NCBI RefSeq assembly: GCF_023897065.1
Contig: NZ_JAMHIV010000001.1
Span: 310,001-374,000, forward strand
Direction of reading: 5' to 3'
From: Crossiella sp. SN42
GTDB lineage: Bacteria; Actinomycetota; Actinomycetes; Mycobacteriales; Pseudonocardiaceae
DNA length: 64,000 bases
Part shown: positions 8,602-17,916 of the stretch, one piece after another
How the letters are laid out: each line of letters starts with the position of its first letter
How positions within the stretch are numbered: the stretch's first letter is position 1
Program-made: the position numbers and the translations under genes
Notes under the pieces: model-generated
The model's input: the letters and a program-made list of their open reading frames with translations, nothing else
Database searches by the model: none
Told to the model about the DNA's origin: nothing

Positions 8602-8745
8602 CGCTGGCTGCTCCCCTGTCCGGATGTGGTCGTGGCGTGGCTGTGCCGTGCCCCACCATCGTCGAGCCCGAGGTGGCTTGCTGTCGTGGCCCTGTTGTTC
8701 CGGGGTACAGGCAGGACCACCCACAGCGGGGCGGGGCAGGGAACA

Positions 8746-9651
8746 ATGAACGGCATGGCTCGTCGTGCAGACCTCGCCGCGTTCCTGAGCTCGCGCCGCG
8801 CCCGCCTGCGCCCCGAGGACGTTGGCCTGGCTCCGGGCAGCGGACCGCGGCGGGTGCCTGGGCTGCGCCGCGAAGAGCTGGCCTACCTCGCGGGAATCAG
8901 CGTCGAGTACTACGTCCAGCTCGAGCAGGGACGCCGGAACGTCTCCGACGCGGTACTGGATGCGGTGGCCACCGCGCTGCGGCTCAACGAGGACGAACGG
9001 ACTCACCTGCACCGGCTCGCCCGCCAGCCGGCCACGCCACGCCGGCCCCGCACCCAGCAGGTCCGGCCCGGCACGCGCCATCTGCTGCAGGCCCTGCGCG
9101 ACTGCACCCCAGCGTTCGTCTTCGGGCGTCGCATGGACATCCTGGCGTGGAACCGGCTGGCCTGCGCCCTGATCACCGACTTCGACGCGCTGCCCGCGCA
9201 GCGGCGCAACCTGGCCCGCCTCGTGCTGCTCGAGGAGAACATCGTCCGGCTCTACCCGGACCGCGACTTCGTGGCCAAGGACACCGTCGGACACCTGCGC
9301 ATGGACGCCGGGCGCAACCCGGACGACCCGCAACTCGCGGCTCTGGTCGGCGAGCTCTCGCTGAAAAGCGAGGAGTTCCGCAAGCACTGGTCGATGCACA
9401 CCGTCAAGAGCAAGTCCCACGGCTACAAGCGCTTCGATCACCCCATCGTCGGCGGGCTCATCTTGAACTTCGAAACCCTGCACCTCCCCGACGACCCCGA
9501 GCAGTACCTCACCATCTACACCGCCGTGCCCGGGTCGCCGGATGAGGAGCGTCTCCGCATCCTCGACAGCTGGTACGACCGGACAACCACCGGCGCCGGG
9601 GTCCGTCGGCAGTTGCCCGAGAACGGTTCCCCGTCAGACGCCTCAACCTGA
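8746..9651 (+). CDS. XRE-family regulator with MmyB-type ligand-binding domain
   Basis: About 301 aa. The N-terminal helix-turn-helix contains LRREELAYLAGISVEYYVQL, and the C-terminal two thirds match the MmyB PAS-like domain (DILAWNRLACALITDF onward) that is common in actinobacteria. Start ATG 8746 has GGGCAGGG just upstream; ATG 8755 is possible. It lies divergently from the propeller gene, and such regulators often control the adjacent divergent gene. Its TGA overlaps the end of the convergent glycoside hydrolase by 9 bases. Confidence 0.85.
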   Translation: MNGMARRADLAAFLSSRRARLRPEDVGLAPGSGPRRVPGLRREELAYLAGISVEYYVQLEQGRRNVSDAVLDAVATALRLNEDERTHLHRLARQPATPRRPRTQQVRPGTRHLLQALRDCTPAFVFGRRMDILAWNRLACALITDFDALPAQRRNLARLVLLEENIVRLYPDRDFVAKDTVGHLRMDAGRNPDDPQLAALVGELSLKSEEFRKHWSMHTVKSKSHGYKRFDHPIVGGLILNFETLHLPDDPEQYLTIYTAVPGSPDEERLRILDSWYDRTTTGAGVRRQLPENGSPSDAST

Positions 9652-10977
9652 GTAGCAGAGCCAGTCCAGGACCACCGCCGCGGTCCAGGACTGGTCCAGG
9701 CTGCCCAGGGGCTGGCCGGTGAGCGGGTGGTAGTACTCGGCGAAGGTGCCGTCCGCGCACAACCGGATGCCCTCGGCGCGCTGCTTCTCCGCCTGCTCGG
9801 TCCAGCCGCGCCTGGCAAAGGCCCAGCTGAACAGCCAGGCCATCACCGGCCACTGTGGACCGCGCCAGTACTGCCGGGGCCGGAACGCCGGGTCCGAGGG
9901 CGCGGTGGAGGGCAGCACGGCGGCGGCCAGGTCCGGGTGCCCGCACCAGTCCGATCCGTCCACAATGGACCGCAGCTGCTGTTCCGCTTGGGGCTCAAGG
10001 CCGCCGCAGAGCAGTGGAGCGAACCCGGCGAGGGTGCGGGTGGCGATCCACTCGCCCGCGCGGAAGTCCCGGTCCCTGGCCAGGCCGGTGGCCGGGTCCA
10101 CCGTGGCCGCGACGGCGGCACGGCTACGGTGGGCCCAGCCTGCCAGCTCCGCGACCATGGTCGCCGGCTGGCCGATCTGCTCGCCCAGCTCCGCGAGCAC
10201 CTCGCAGGCCAGGGCGAAGATCGCGGTGAAGAAGACGTCGCCGACCAGGAAGCTGGAGCCGCGCACCACCCGGCCGGGGTGGTAGCCGACCCGGCGCATC
10301 TCCTCCACCAGCCACAGGTAGCGGTCGTACTCCGCGTCGGAGGGCCGCATCCCGGCCTCGACCAGGCGCAGGTCCCGCCGGGTGTAGGGCGGCAGGTCGG
10401 GGCCGGGGCGCACGTTGGCGTAGGCGGGGTCCCAGCGCGGCGAGTTGTCCATGCCGGACTCCCAGCCGTGCACGATCGCCAGCAGGCCCTCGCCGCCGGG
10501 GTCGCGGTGCTCGGCCAGCCAGTGGTGCCAGGCGAACAGCTTCGGCCAGGCCCGCCAGGCGAAGTCCTCGGCCACCGCCCGGTCCAGGCCGCCGCGGCCG
10601 CGGGCGATCTCCAGCAGCCGGTGCACCGCGATGGCGTGCACCGGCGGCTGGCAGATGCCGGAGGTGCGCACCCGGCGCGGGGCCTGCGCGCTGAGCTCCT
10701 GCACACCCCAGCGGTCCGGTCCGGGGAAGTAGTCCGCGGCCTGCTGGCTGTAGACGATGTGCGGCAGCATCCCGCCGCGCCACTGGGCGGCGAACAGGGT
10801 GTCCAGCTCGGCGCAGGCGCGGCCGACGTCCAGGTGAGCCAGGCCGATGGCGATGAAGGCCGCGTCCCAGCTCCACATGTGCGGGTACAGCTGCGGCGCG
10901 GCGGTGACCAGCGCGCCGGTGTCGTTGCCGCGCAACACGTAGGCCGCACGGGCGGTGAGCGGCGGGGCGAGGGTCAC
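9643..10977 (-). CDS. GH63-like glucosylglycerate/mannosylglycerate hydrolase
   Basis: 444 aa from GTG 10977, which overlaps the ABC ATPase stop as GTGA. Motifs include PHMWSWDAAFIAIGLAHLD (about 33-51), HGWESGMDNSPRWD (about 168-181), QYWRGPQWPVMAWL (about 363) and LDQSWTAAVVLDWL near the end. These are typical of the (alpha/alpha)6-barrel MGH1/GgH group within GH63, which cleave mannosyl- or glucosylglycerate (family knowledge). No signal peptide is present, so it acts in the cytoplasm on imported sugar. It is the last gene of a sugar ABC importer operon. Trehalase-like activity is the main alternative. Confidence 0.75.
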   Translation of the reverse strand: MTLAPPLTARAAYVLRGNDTGALVTAAPQLYPHMWSWDAAFIAIGLAHLDVGRACAELDTLFAAQWRGGMLPHIVYSQQAADYFPGPDRWGVQELSAQAPRRVRTSGICQPPVHAIAVHRLLEIARGRGGLDRAVAEDFAWRAWPKLFAWHHWLAEHRDPGGEGLLAIVHGWESGMDNSPRWDPAYANVRPGPDLPPYTRRDLRLVEAGMRPSDAEYDRYLWLVEEMRRVGYHPGRVVRGSSFLVGDVFFTAIFALACEVLAELGEQIGQPATMVAELAGWAHRSRAAVAATVDPATGLARDRDFRAGEWIATRTLAGFAPLLCGGLEPQAEQQLRSIVDGSDWCGHPDLAAAVLPSTAPSDPAFRPRQYWRGPQWPVMAWLFSWAFARRGWTEQAEKQRAEGIRLCADGTFAEYYHPLTGQPLGSLDQSWTAAVVLDWLCYSG

Positions 10978-12065
10978 GCGGTCTCCAGCAGCAGGTGGGT
11001 TTCCGGGTCGTACCAGCGGCAGCGCTCGGCGGGCAGGGTCAGCGTCAGCCGGTCGCCGGGGGTGGCGCGGAAGTCGGCCGCGGCCTGCACCTTGAGCTGG
11101 TGGCCGGACAGGGTCAGGGTCAGCAGCACCGCCGAACCCAGTGGCTCGAAGACCTCCAGCTCGGCGCCGAGGCCTTCGGGGGCACCCCCAGTGGCGACCC
11201 CGAAGGCCTCGGGCCGGACCCCCAGTCTCAGCTCGCGGCCGGTGTAGCCGCGCAAGGTTTCCGGCACGGCCACGCTGTGCGCGCCCAGGTCGAGCCGGAG
11301 CACGCCCGCGTTGTCCCGCACCACGGTGCCGGTGAGGAAGTTCATCGGCGGGCTGCCGATGAAGCCGCCGACGAACTCCTCGGCGGGCTGGTCGTAGACG
11401 GTGGTGGGCGCGTCGCACTGCACGATCCGGCCCTGCCGCATCACCGCCACCCGGTCGCCCAGGGACAGCGCCTCCACCTGGTCGTGGGTGACGTAGAGCG
11501 TGGTGGTGCCCAGTTCGGCGACCAGCTTCTTCAGCTCGGCCCGGAAGGACAGCCGCAGCAGAGCGTCCAGATTGGACAGTGGCTCGTCCATCAGCAGCAC
11601 CTCGGCGTCCATCACGATCGCCCGCGCCACCGCTACCCGCTGCCGCTGCCCGCCGGAGAGCTTGGCCGGGTAGCGGTCCAGGTACGGGGTCAGCTGAAGC
11701 ACCTCGGCCGCCCAGGCCACCTTGCGCTTGATCTCAGCGGGATCGACGCCGCGCATGCGCAGCCCGAAGCCGATGTTGTCGGCCACCCTGCGGTGCGGGA
11801 ACACCGCGTAGGACTGGAACACCATGGACAGGTTGCGCCTGCGCGGTTCCAGGTAGGTGACGTCCTTGCCGCCGATGACGATCTGCCCGCCGTCGGGCAG
11901 CTCCAGCCCGGCCACCATGCGCAGCAACGTGGTCTTGCCACAGCCGGAAGGGCCGAGCAGCACCATGAACTCACCGTCGGCCACGTGCAGGCTGACCTCG
12001 TCGGTGGCCCTGGTGGTGCCGCCGGGATAGGTCTTGACCAGGTTGTGCAGTGCGATCTCTGCCAT
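10974..12065 (-). CDS. Sugar ABC importer ATPase (MalK/UgpC/MsmK family)
   Basis: 363 aa. GPSGCGKTT, LSGGQRQRVA, the Walker B LLMDEPLSNLDA and a THD H-loop are all visible. A C-terminal TOBE/OB domain begins near 240 (SPPMNFLTGTVV), as in carbohydrate importers of the CUT1 class. It energises uptake by the two permeases encoded upstream in the same operon and could also serve other CUT1 systems. A 36-base gap separates it from the preceding permease. Confidence 0.9.
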   Translation of the reverse strand: MAEIALHNLVKTYPGGTTRATDEVSLHVADGEFMVLLGPSGCGKTTLLRMVAGLELPDGGQIVIGGKDVTYLEPRRRNLSMVFQSYAVFPHRRVADNIGFGLRMRGVDPAEIKRKVAWAAEVLQLTPYLDRYPAKLSGGQRQRVAVARAIVMDAEVLLMDEPLSNLDALLRLSFRAELKKLVAELGTTTLYVTHDQVEALSLGDRVAVMRQGRIVQCDAPTTVYDQPAEEFVGGFIGSPPMNFLTGTVVRDNAGVLRLDLGAHSVAVPETLRGYTGRELRLGVRPEAFGVATGGAPEGLGAELEVFEPLGSAVLLTLTLSGHQLKVQAAADFRATPGDRLTLTLPAERCRWYDPETHLLLETA

Positions 12066-12101
12066 CGGGATGGGCGCTCTCGTCTCGGCGGGTCGGGCGG
12101 C

Positions 12102-12944
12102 TCAGCGCAGGGTGGTGCCCCACATGTTCAGCAGGTAGCGGCGCATCAGGAAGATGAACAGCAGCGCGGGCAGCACCAGCACAAAACCACCGGCGAAGCG
12201 GTAGGCGTTGGGCGAGTCGGCCAGCGAGGCCAGCACCTGCGCGGGCAGGGTCCGGTGGCCCAGGGTCAGCACGGCCGCGCCGAGCACCTCGTTCCAGGAC
12301 AAAACAAAGGTGAACACCGAGGAGGCGGCCAGTCCGGGCAGCGCCATCGGCAGCACCACCCGCCGCATCGCCTGCAACGGGGTGCAGCCGAAGACCAGCG
12401 CGGCCTCCTCCACATCCCGTGGCACGCCGACGAAGATGCTGGCGGTGATCAGGATGGTGGTGGGCAGCGCGAGCGCGGTGTGCACCAGGGTCACCGCGAA
12501 CACCGTGTCGTCCACGCCAACGCGCAGGAACATGGTGGCCAGCGGCACCGACAGCACCACGATCGGCAGCGCCCGCACCAGCAGGATCAGCACCTGGTAG
12601 GCGTCCCGGCCGCGGAAGTCGAAGCGGGAGAGGGCATAGCCGGCCGGTGCGCCCAGCAGCAGCGCGAGCGCCACCGTGTACACCCCGACCAGCACCGAGT
12701 TGCCGAAGGCCGGGACCACCCCGGTGCCGCCGATGAAGCCGAGCACGCTCTCAGTGTCGAACTCGCTGGGCAGCAACGGTTTCGGAAACTCGGTGAGCGC
12801 GGTGCGGGAGGACAGCGCGGACAGTCCGATGAGGACGATCGGCAGCAGCAGGAACGCCGAGACGCCGATGCAGGCCAGCTGTACCAGGATCCGCCGCTGC
12901 CGCCGCCTGCGCAGCGGGGCCAGGTCGATCGGTGGCCGGGTCAT
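12102..12944 (-). CDS. Sugar ABC importer permease, MalG-like
   Basis: 280 aa from ATG 12944, overlapping the upstream permease stop as ATGA. Six predicted membrane segments. The inner-membrane coupling motif lies at EEAALVFGCTPLQAMRRVVLP, close to the EAAxxxGxxxxxxxxxxxLP consensus of CUT1 permeases. Pairs with the MalF-like protein to form the channel. Confidence 0.9.
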   Translation of the reverse strand: MTRPPIDLAPLRRRRQRRILVQLACIGVSAFLLLPIVLIGLSALSSRTALTEFPKPLLPSEFDTESVLGFIGGTGVVPAFGNSVLVGVYTVALALLLGAPAGYALSRFDFRGRDAYQVLILLVRALPIVVLSVPLATMFLRVGVDDTVFAVTLVHTALALPTTILITASIFVGVPRDVEEAALVFGCTPLQAMRRVVLPMALPGLAASSVFTFVLSWNEVLGAAVLTLGHRTLPAQVLASLADSPNAYRFAGGFVLVLPALLFIFLMRRYLLNMWGTTLR

Positions 12945-13786
12945 CGCGCGCCGCCCCCGGCCGGCTGGCGCAGCGCGCGCAGGTACAGCACCGCGGTGCC
13001 CAGCGACAGCGCGAGCACGACCAGGGCGACCGCGCTGGCCACCGATGGGTTCTGCAACGTGACGTGCCACTGGTAGGTCTCCCCCACCAGCAGCGGGAAG
13101 TCACGCCCGGTCAGTGCCTGGGCGACCGCGAAAGCTTGCAGCGCGAGGATGGTGCGCAGGATCAGCGCGACCTGGAGGCTGGGCCGCAGCAGTGGCAGCG
13201 TGACGTGCCAGAGCCGTTGCCAGGCGGTGGCGCCGAAAACCTGGGCGGCCTCGTCGTAGTCCGGCGGCAGCATCTGCATCCCGGCCACCACGATCACGAA
13301 CACCATCGAGGTGGCCCGCCAGACCTCCGCGACCACCACCGCGAACAGCATGGTGCCCGGACTGTCGTAGCTGAGCCAGGCGATGCCGTGCTCGGACAGG
13401 CCGAGGGTGATCAGCAGCGAGTTGAGGTAGCCGCGGTCGGCGAAGACGGTAAGCCACACCAAGCCGGCGGCCAGGTCGGAGATGGCCAGCGGGATGGCCC
13501 ACAGGTAGAAGTGCACCCCGGCGAAGCGCGGTTTGGCCTGGATCAGCAAGGTCATGCCGACCGCGAGCACCAGCTGGATGGGCACCACGATCACGATGAG
13601 CAGCACCGTGTTGCGCAGCGCCTGCCCGAAGTAGGGATCGGTGAACAGCCGTTGCCAATGGGCCAGGGTGAACCCGCTGCCGTCCTGGAAGGCGGCCAGC
13701 ACCCCCTGCGCCAGCGGCCAGCCGAACAACAGCGCCAGCAGCACGGTGGAGGGGGCCAGCAGCAGCCACGGCGTCCGCCCGGTCAT
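12941..13786 (-). CDS. Sugar ABC importer permease, MalF-like
   Basis: 281 aa from ATG 13786 (MTGRTPWLLL), one base after the solute-binding protein stop. Multiple membrane segments and the coupling-loop motif DEAAQVFGATAWQRLWHVTL. An upstream in-frame extension to 13873 would overlap the binding-protein gene and has no membrane-protein character, so it was rejected. Coupled to both neighbours. Confidence 0.9.
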   Translation of the reverse strand: MTGRTPWLLLAPSTVLLALLFGWPLAQGVLAAFQDGSGFTLAHWQRLFTDPYFGQALRNTVLLIVIVVPIQLVLAVGMTLLIQAKPRFAGVHFYLWAIPLAISDLAAGLVWLTVFADRGYLNSLLITLGLSEHGIAWLSYDSPGTMLFAVVVAEVWRATSMVFVIVVAGMQMLPPDYDEAAQVFGATAWQRLWHVTLPLLRPSLQVALILRTILALQAFAVAQALTGRDFPLLVGETYQWHVTLQNPSVASAVALVVLALSLGTAVLYLRALRQPAGGGAR

Positions 13787-13787
13787 C

Positions 13788-15110
13788 TCAGCCCACCTCG
13801 CAAACGCCGTCGCCGCGCGGATCCGGCGCCCAGCACGGCACCCTGGCCTCGGCCAGCACCTTGGCCAGCACACCGGTCTGTCTGTCCACAGTGGATCGAA
13901 TGTCCGCGCCGCCGAGCACGATGGACTGGAAGCAGTCCCGGAACGCCTTGCCCAGCTCCCCCTCCCGGCTGCCCAGTCCGACCGGTGGCAGGGACAGCAG
14001 CGCGCCGGGCAGCTGCCGCTGCTTGGCCACCGCGGCGGCCTCCAGCCGGATCGCCGGCGGCAGGTCCGCAGGGATCGGGGTGCGCACGGTGGGGAAGAAG
14101 GCGTTGGCGCGCAACAGTTCTAGCTGGTTCTGCGCCTTGCTGAGGGTGGCGATCAACCGGCGCGCCTGGTCCTGGTGCGGCGCGCCCCTGGGGATGGCCA
14201 GACCGGTGAGCACGGCCATGTACCCGCGTCCCTTGGGCCCGCGCGGGGCGGGCAGCATCCGCCAGCGGTCCGGTTCGCGCTTGGGCACGTTGACCAGCCG
14301 GGCCACGTGGTCCCAGGCGAAGCGCACCTCACCGGCCTCCAGCGGGTCCTGCATGAAGTCGTAGTTGGTGCTGGCCGGGGCGCAGTTGCGCCAGAGCTCG
14401 CGCAGGTACTCCCAGGCGGTGACCGCCTCCGGGGAGTTGAAGGTGGTGATCTGCCCGCCGGTGAAGGAGGGCAACAGGTAGCCCTGGAGGAACCGGTGCA
14501 GCAGGCCCTTGGGACCGCCCGGCAAACCGAGCATCGGCCGGTTTCCATTGGCGCGGCGGGCGTTCACCGCCCAGTCCAGGAACTGCTCGTAGCTCAGGTC
14601 CTCCGGGTCGGCGCCGGAAGGCAGGTGCGCCAAGGCGTCCACGTGCGCGGCGAGCAGGTAGCTGGCCTGCGCCCAGGGCACGTACCAGGTGCGGTCGGTG
14701 CCCGCCTTGGCCAGCTCCAGGTACTCCGGCGGCCAGCCGAGCGCGCTGAAGTCGGCCACCAGGTCGGTGAGGTCGGTCAGGCAGTCCGGGGCGAGCGGGG
14801 CCAGGTCGCCGTGCAGGCCGCCGAGCAGCGCGACCCGCACGTTGCCCGCCTCGACCTGGCTGCGCACCTGGCTGGTGAACTGGCCAGGGTCGCTGGTGAC
14901 ATAGCCGACCTCGGCGTCAAAACTGCGGCGCAGCAGCGCGCGGAACCGCTCCGCCTCCTCCACCGGGGTGAACTGGGTGGACAGGAAGGTCAGGCCCGAG
15001 GTGCCGGAGGTGGCGAAGCCGACGCAGCCGCCCAGCAGCGGCGCGGTCGCCGCCCCCGCGCCCGCGGCCAGCGCGCCACGCAGCAGCGATCGGCGGGAGA
15101 ACCCGGCCAC
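13788..15110 (-). CDS. Sugar ABC importer solute-binding lipoprotein (Tat/lipobox)
   Basis: About 440 aa. SRRSLLRG marks a Tat-type signal, and PLLGGC gives a lipobox with the lipidated Cys at about 29. The rest is a CUT1-type binding protein. GTG 15110 is preferred because GAGGAGG lies about 6 bases upstream, whereas GTG 15116 overlaps that ribosome site. First gene of the operon running to 9643. It captures the substrate outside the membrane, and the adjacent hydrolase suggests a glucosyl- or mannosylglycerate-like ligand. Confidence 0.85.
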   Translation of the reverse strand: MAGFSRRSLLRGALAAGAGAATAPLLGGCVGFATSGTSGLTFLSTQFTPVEEAERFRALLRRSFDAEVGYVTSDPGQFTSQVRSQVEAGNVRVALLGGLHGDLAPLAPDCLTDLTDLVADFSALGWPPEYLELAKAGTDRTWYVPWAQASYLLAAHVDALAHLPSGADPEDLSYEQFLDWAVNARRANGNRPMLGLPGGPKGLLHRFLQGYLLPSFTGGQITTFNSPEAVTAWEYLRELWRNCAPASTNYDFMQDPLEAGEVRFAWDHVARLVNVPKREPDRWRMLPAPRGPKGRGYMAVLTGLAIPRGAPHQDQARRLIATLSKAQNQLELLRANAFFPTVRTPIPADLPPAIRLEAAAVAKQRQLPGALLSLPPVGLGSREGELGKAFRDCFQSIVLGGADIRSTVDRQTGVLAKVLAEARVPCWAPDPRGDGVCEVG

Positions 15111-15135
15111 GGCCACCTCCTCGTGCGAGACTTCC

Positions 15136-15150
15136 GTCTAGTCGCTAGAC
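15136..15150. promoter_or_regulatory. Candidate ROK operator: 6-bp inverted repeat
   Basis: GTCTAG and CTAGAC are perfect complements separated by TCG, in the short gap between the divergent ROK regulator and the sugar importer operon. Position and symmetry fit a repressor site controlling both; inference. Confidence 0.5.
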
Positions 15151-15185
15151 ATAAGTACGGGTGGCTCAAGATAGGGGGCGTGCAG

Positions 15186-16361
15186 GTGGACGTCAACGCC
15201 ACATCAGGACCGCTGTCCCCCGGCCGGATCCTGGCGGTGTTGCGCAGGGACGGCCCGATGACCCGGCATGAGCTCCAGGCCAGGGTCGGGCTCTCCCGCG
15301 CCACCATGGTGGAACGCCTGGACGCGCTGAGCAGGCTGAAGCTGCTGCGCACGGCCGGTCGCCAGGCCTCCAGCGGCGGCAGGCCCGCCGAGCTGCTGAC
15401 CGCCGACGAGGCCGGGCGCTGTGCCCTGGTCGCCGACATCGGGGTCAGCCACCTGGCGGTCGCGGTCGCCGACCTGACCGCCACCGTGCTGGCGGTGCGC
15501 CGGGAGAAGGTGCCCGCCCGGCAGGAACCGGCGGCGGTGCTGGAGCGCGTGCTGGCCATCGGCGCGGAACTACTCGCCGAAACCGGCCGCGCCGAGGACT
15601 TCTGCGTGCTGGCCGCGGGCATCCCCGGCCAGGTGGACCCGACCTCCGGCGCGAACACCGCGCCGCCGAGCATGCCGGGCTGGTCCGGCACCGCGGTGCA
15701 CGACGCCATCGCGGCCAGGGTGCGGGTGCCGGTGGTGGTGGAGAACGACGCGAACGCACTGGCCTTCGGCGAGCACCTGGCCGACGGCGCCCCGGCCACC
15801 ACCATGCTCGGGGTGAAGGTGGGCACCGGCATCGGCAGCGGCGTGGTGATCAACGGCCGCCCGTACCGGGGCGTCACCGGCAGCGTCGGCGAGATCGGCC
15901 ACATCAAGCTCGCCGGCCACGAAGAGCGCTGCGCCTGCGGCCGCACCGGCTGCCTGGCCGCGGTAGCCAGCGGCCGCGCCCTGCTCCGCCTGCTCCGCCC
16001 CAGCGGCGTGCGCACCCTGGCCGACGTGGTGCGCCAGGTGGACCAGGGCCGCCAGGAAGCGATCACCGCGGTGACCGAGGCGGGACGGCAGCTCGGCGGC
16101 GTGCTGGCCACGGTGGTCAGCATCGTCAACCCGCAACACCTGCGCCTCGGCGGCCCGATCGGCACACTGCCGCGGTTCGCCGACGCGGTCCGCACGGCCG
16201 TGCTGGACCAGGCACACCCGGTGGCGCTGCTGGGTCTGCGCGAGATCACCCCGGCCCGCCTGGGCGACCAGGCGCCGTTGATCGGACTGGCCGGGCTGGC
16301 GGCGGACGCGGTATTCGATCCGTCCACTGTGGACGCTCAGCTGGCGGCTGACACCGCGTAG
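15186..16361 (+). CDS. ROK-family transcriptional regulator (NagC/XylR-like)
   Basis: About 391 aa. The N-terminal winged helix (about 10-65, ELQARVGLSRATMVERLDAL) is followed by a ROK sugar-kinase fold with VVVENDANALA and GEIGHIKL. The zinc motif reads CACGRTGC but then LA, so the Glu of the common CxCGxxGCxE is absent, which hints at a pure regulator. GTG 15186 is chosen because AGGGGG sits 7 bases upstream; GTG 15180 is possible. Divergent from the importer operon, it probably represses it until the sugar or its phosphate binds. Confidence 0.85.
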   Translation: MDVNATSGPLSPGRILAVLRRDGPMTRHELQARVGLSRATMVERLDALSRLKLLRTAGRQASSGGRPAELLTADEAGRCALVADIGVSHLAVAVADLTATVLAVRREKVPARQEPAAVLERVLAIGAELLAETGRAEDFCVLAAGIPGQVDPTSGANTAPPSMPGWSGTAVHDAIAARVRVPVVVENDANALAFGEHLADGAPATTMLGVKVGTGIGSGVVINGRPYRGVTGSVGEIGHIKLAGHEERCACGRTGCLAAVASGRALLRLLRPSGVRTLADVVRQVDQGRQEAITAVTEAGRQLGGVLATVVSIVNPQHLRLGGPIGTLPRFADAVRTAVLDQAHPVALLGLREITPARLGDQAPLIGLAGLAADAVFDPSTVDAQLAADTA

Positions 16362-16560
16362 CAGCCCGGCCGCAGTTCGTGCGCCGGTCGGCGGTGTCCT
16401 CGCGCCGCTCGAACGCGACGCTTGTGCCGTCTGCTCCGGACCCGTTCGCGCCGGGACGCGGTGCAGGGACTCCCAGGTGACCGGCCATGGTGCGGAAGTC
16501 GCTGCGCACGCCCAGCACCACGCGCCCACGGCTGGTCGGGGCGTGCGCACTCTGGCCAAC

Positions 16561-17724
16561 CTAGGCCCGATCCAGCCTCGGGTACACGACCTCCTGGGTG
16601 ATCAGCAGCAGCGCGGCGGCCACCGGGATGGCCACCAGTGCGCCGACCACGCCGAGCAGTGCCCCGCCCAGCACCACCGCCACCACCGTGACCAGGGCGG
16701 GCACCCGTACCGTGCGTCCGATGATCTTCGGGATCAGCAGGTAGTCCTCGAGCAACCGGTAGGCGATGACGAAGCCGACGGTGGCCAGGCAGACCGGGAC
16801 CGAGACGGTCAGCGCGACCAGGCTGATCAGCACCCCGCCCGCGATCGAGCCGACCACCGGGATCAGGTCCAGCAGCGCCACGGTGAGCGCCAGCAGCAGG
16901 GCGTAGGGCACGTCGAAGACCAGCAGCCAGACCAGGGTGAGCGCGCCGGCGATGAGCGAGACCAGCAGGTTGCCCAGCACGTAGCCGCCGACCTTGACGC
17001 AGATCTGGTCGCTGATCAGGATCGTCCTGGGCCGCCGCGAGTGCGGGACGAACCGGTACAGCCCGGCGCGCACCCTGGGCAGCTCGACGGTGAAGTAGAC
17101 GGTCAGCACCAGCAGGATCACCAGGTCGGCCAGGGTGCTGAACACCGCCAGCCCGGCCTGCACCAGTCCGGCGCTGCCGCTGAGCACCTGTTCCAGCACC
17201 TGCCGCAGCTCGACCCGCTCGTTCAGCTTGGCCAGCCAGGACTGCTCCGCCACCGCCTGGCGCAGGTACGTCGGCGCTCGCTCGGCGAACTGGCCGACCT
17301 GCTCCGCCAGCACCGGGACGGCCACCGCCAGGAAGCCGCCCACCACCCCGAGTCCGGCCAGGAACACCGCGGTGACCGCCAGCCAGCGCGGGAAGCGCCG
17401 GTTCACCAGCCAGGAGACCAGCGGTTCGATCCCGATGGCCAGGAACAGCGCGAGGCCGATGACGATCAGCACCCCGCGCAGGTCGGCCAGCACCAGCACC
17501 AGCCCGTAGGTGACCGCGACCCCGGCGGCCGCGGCCAGCCCGATCAGGAACGGTGAGCGCCGGTCGAAGCGCGGGCCGAGGGCGCCCAGTGGCGCGCCGG
17601 GTTCGCGGATTCGCGCCGCCTCGGCCTCCGCGTGCGCCAGCGGGCCCTCCCGCTGCTCGTCGTGCGGCTGGCCGACCAGGTCGTGGTGGCCGTCGGCGGC
17701 GGACGGATCCGAGGTCGAGGACAT
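16561..17724 (-). CDS. AI-2E/PerM-family membrane protein
   Basis: 387 aa. A hydrophilic N-terminal tail of about 55 residues is followed by 7-8 membrane segments. The periplasmic-helical region and the LDLIPVVGSIAGG segment are characteristic of the AI-2E transporter family (TqsA/PerM). The family exports varied small molecules or ions, so the substrate is open. A GGGG lies before ATG 17724. The 199-base gap to the convergent ROK gene holds no supported gene or terminator. Confidence 0.85.
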   Translation of the reverse strand: MSSTSDPSAADGHHDLVGQPHDEQREGPLAHAEAEAARIREPGAPLGALGPRFDRRSPFLIGLAAAAGVAVTYGLVLVLADLRGVLIVIGLALFLAIGIEPLVSWLVNRRFPRWLAVTAVFLAGLGVVGGFLAVAVPVLAEQVGQFAERAPTYLRQAVAEQSWLAKLNERVELRQVLEQVLSGSAGLVQAGLAVFSTLADLVILLVLTVYFTVELPRVRAGLYRFVPHSRRPRTILISDQICVKVGGYVLGNLLVSLIAGALTLVWLLVFDVPYALLLALTVALLDLIPVVGSIAGGVLISLVALTVSVPVCLATVGFVIAYRLLEDYLLIPKIIGRTVRVPALVTVVAVVLGGALLGVVGALVAIPVAAALLLITQEVVYPRLDRA

Positions 17725-17916
17725 GGCGGTCGGTCCCCTCTCCAGCGCGGCACCCGGCCGGTACCGGCTGCTGGGCTGGAGATATCCGGCTCGCCTACAG
17801 CCGAAACGTCAACCAGCCGAAAGGTGGGAAAGGGAGCCGTGCCAGATCACCTTGCCCGGGAGCTCGCGCACTCCCTACCGTAAATCTGGTCACCATCATT
17901 TTCCATTGGAGGCGGC

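Noticed and set aside
16490-16521. Leftward fragment VVLGVRSDF resembling a motif of large WD40/ATPase regulators
   Set aside because: Only about nine residues match, followed by unrelated sequence and no gene context; too short to call a remnant.
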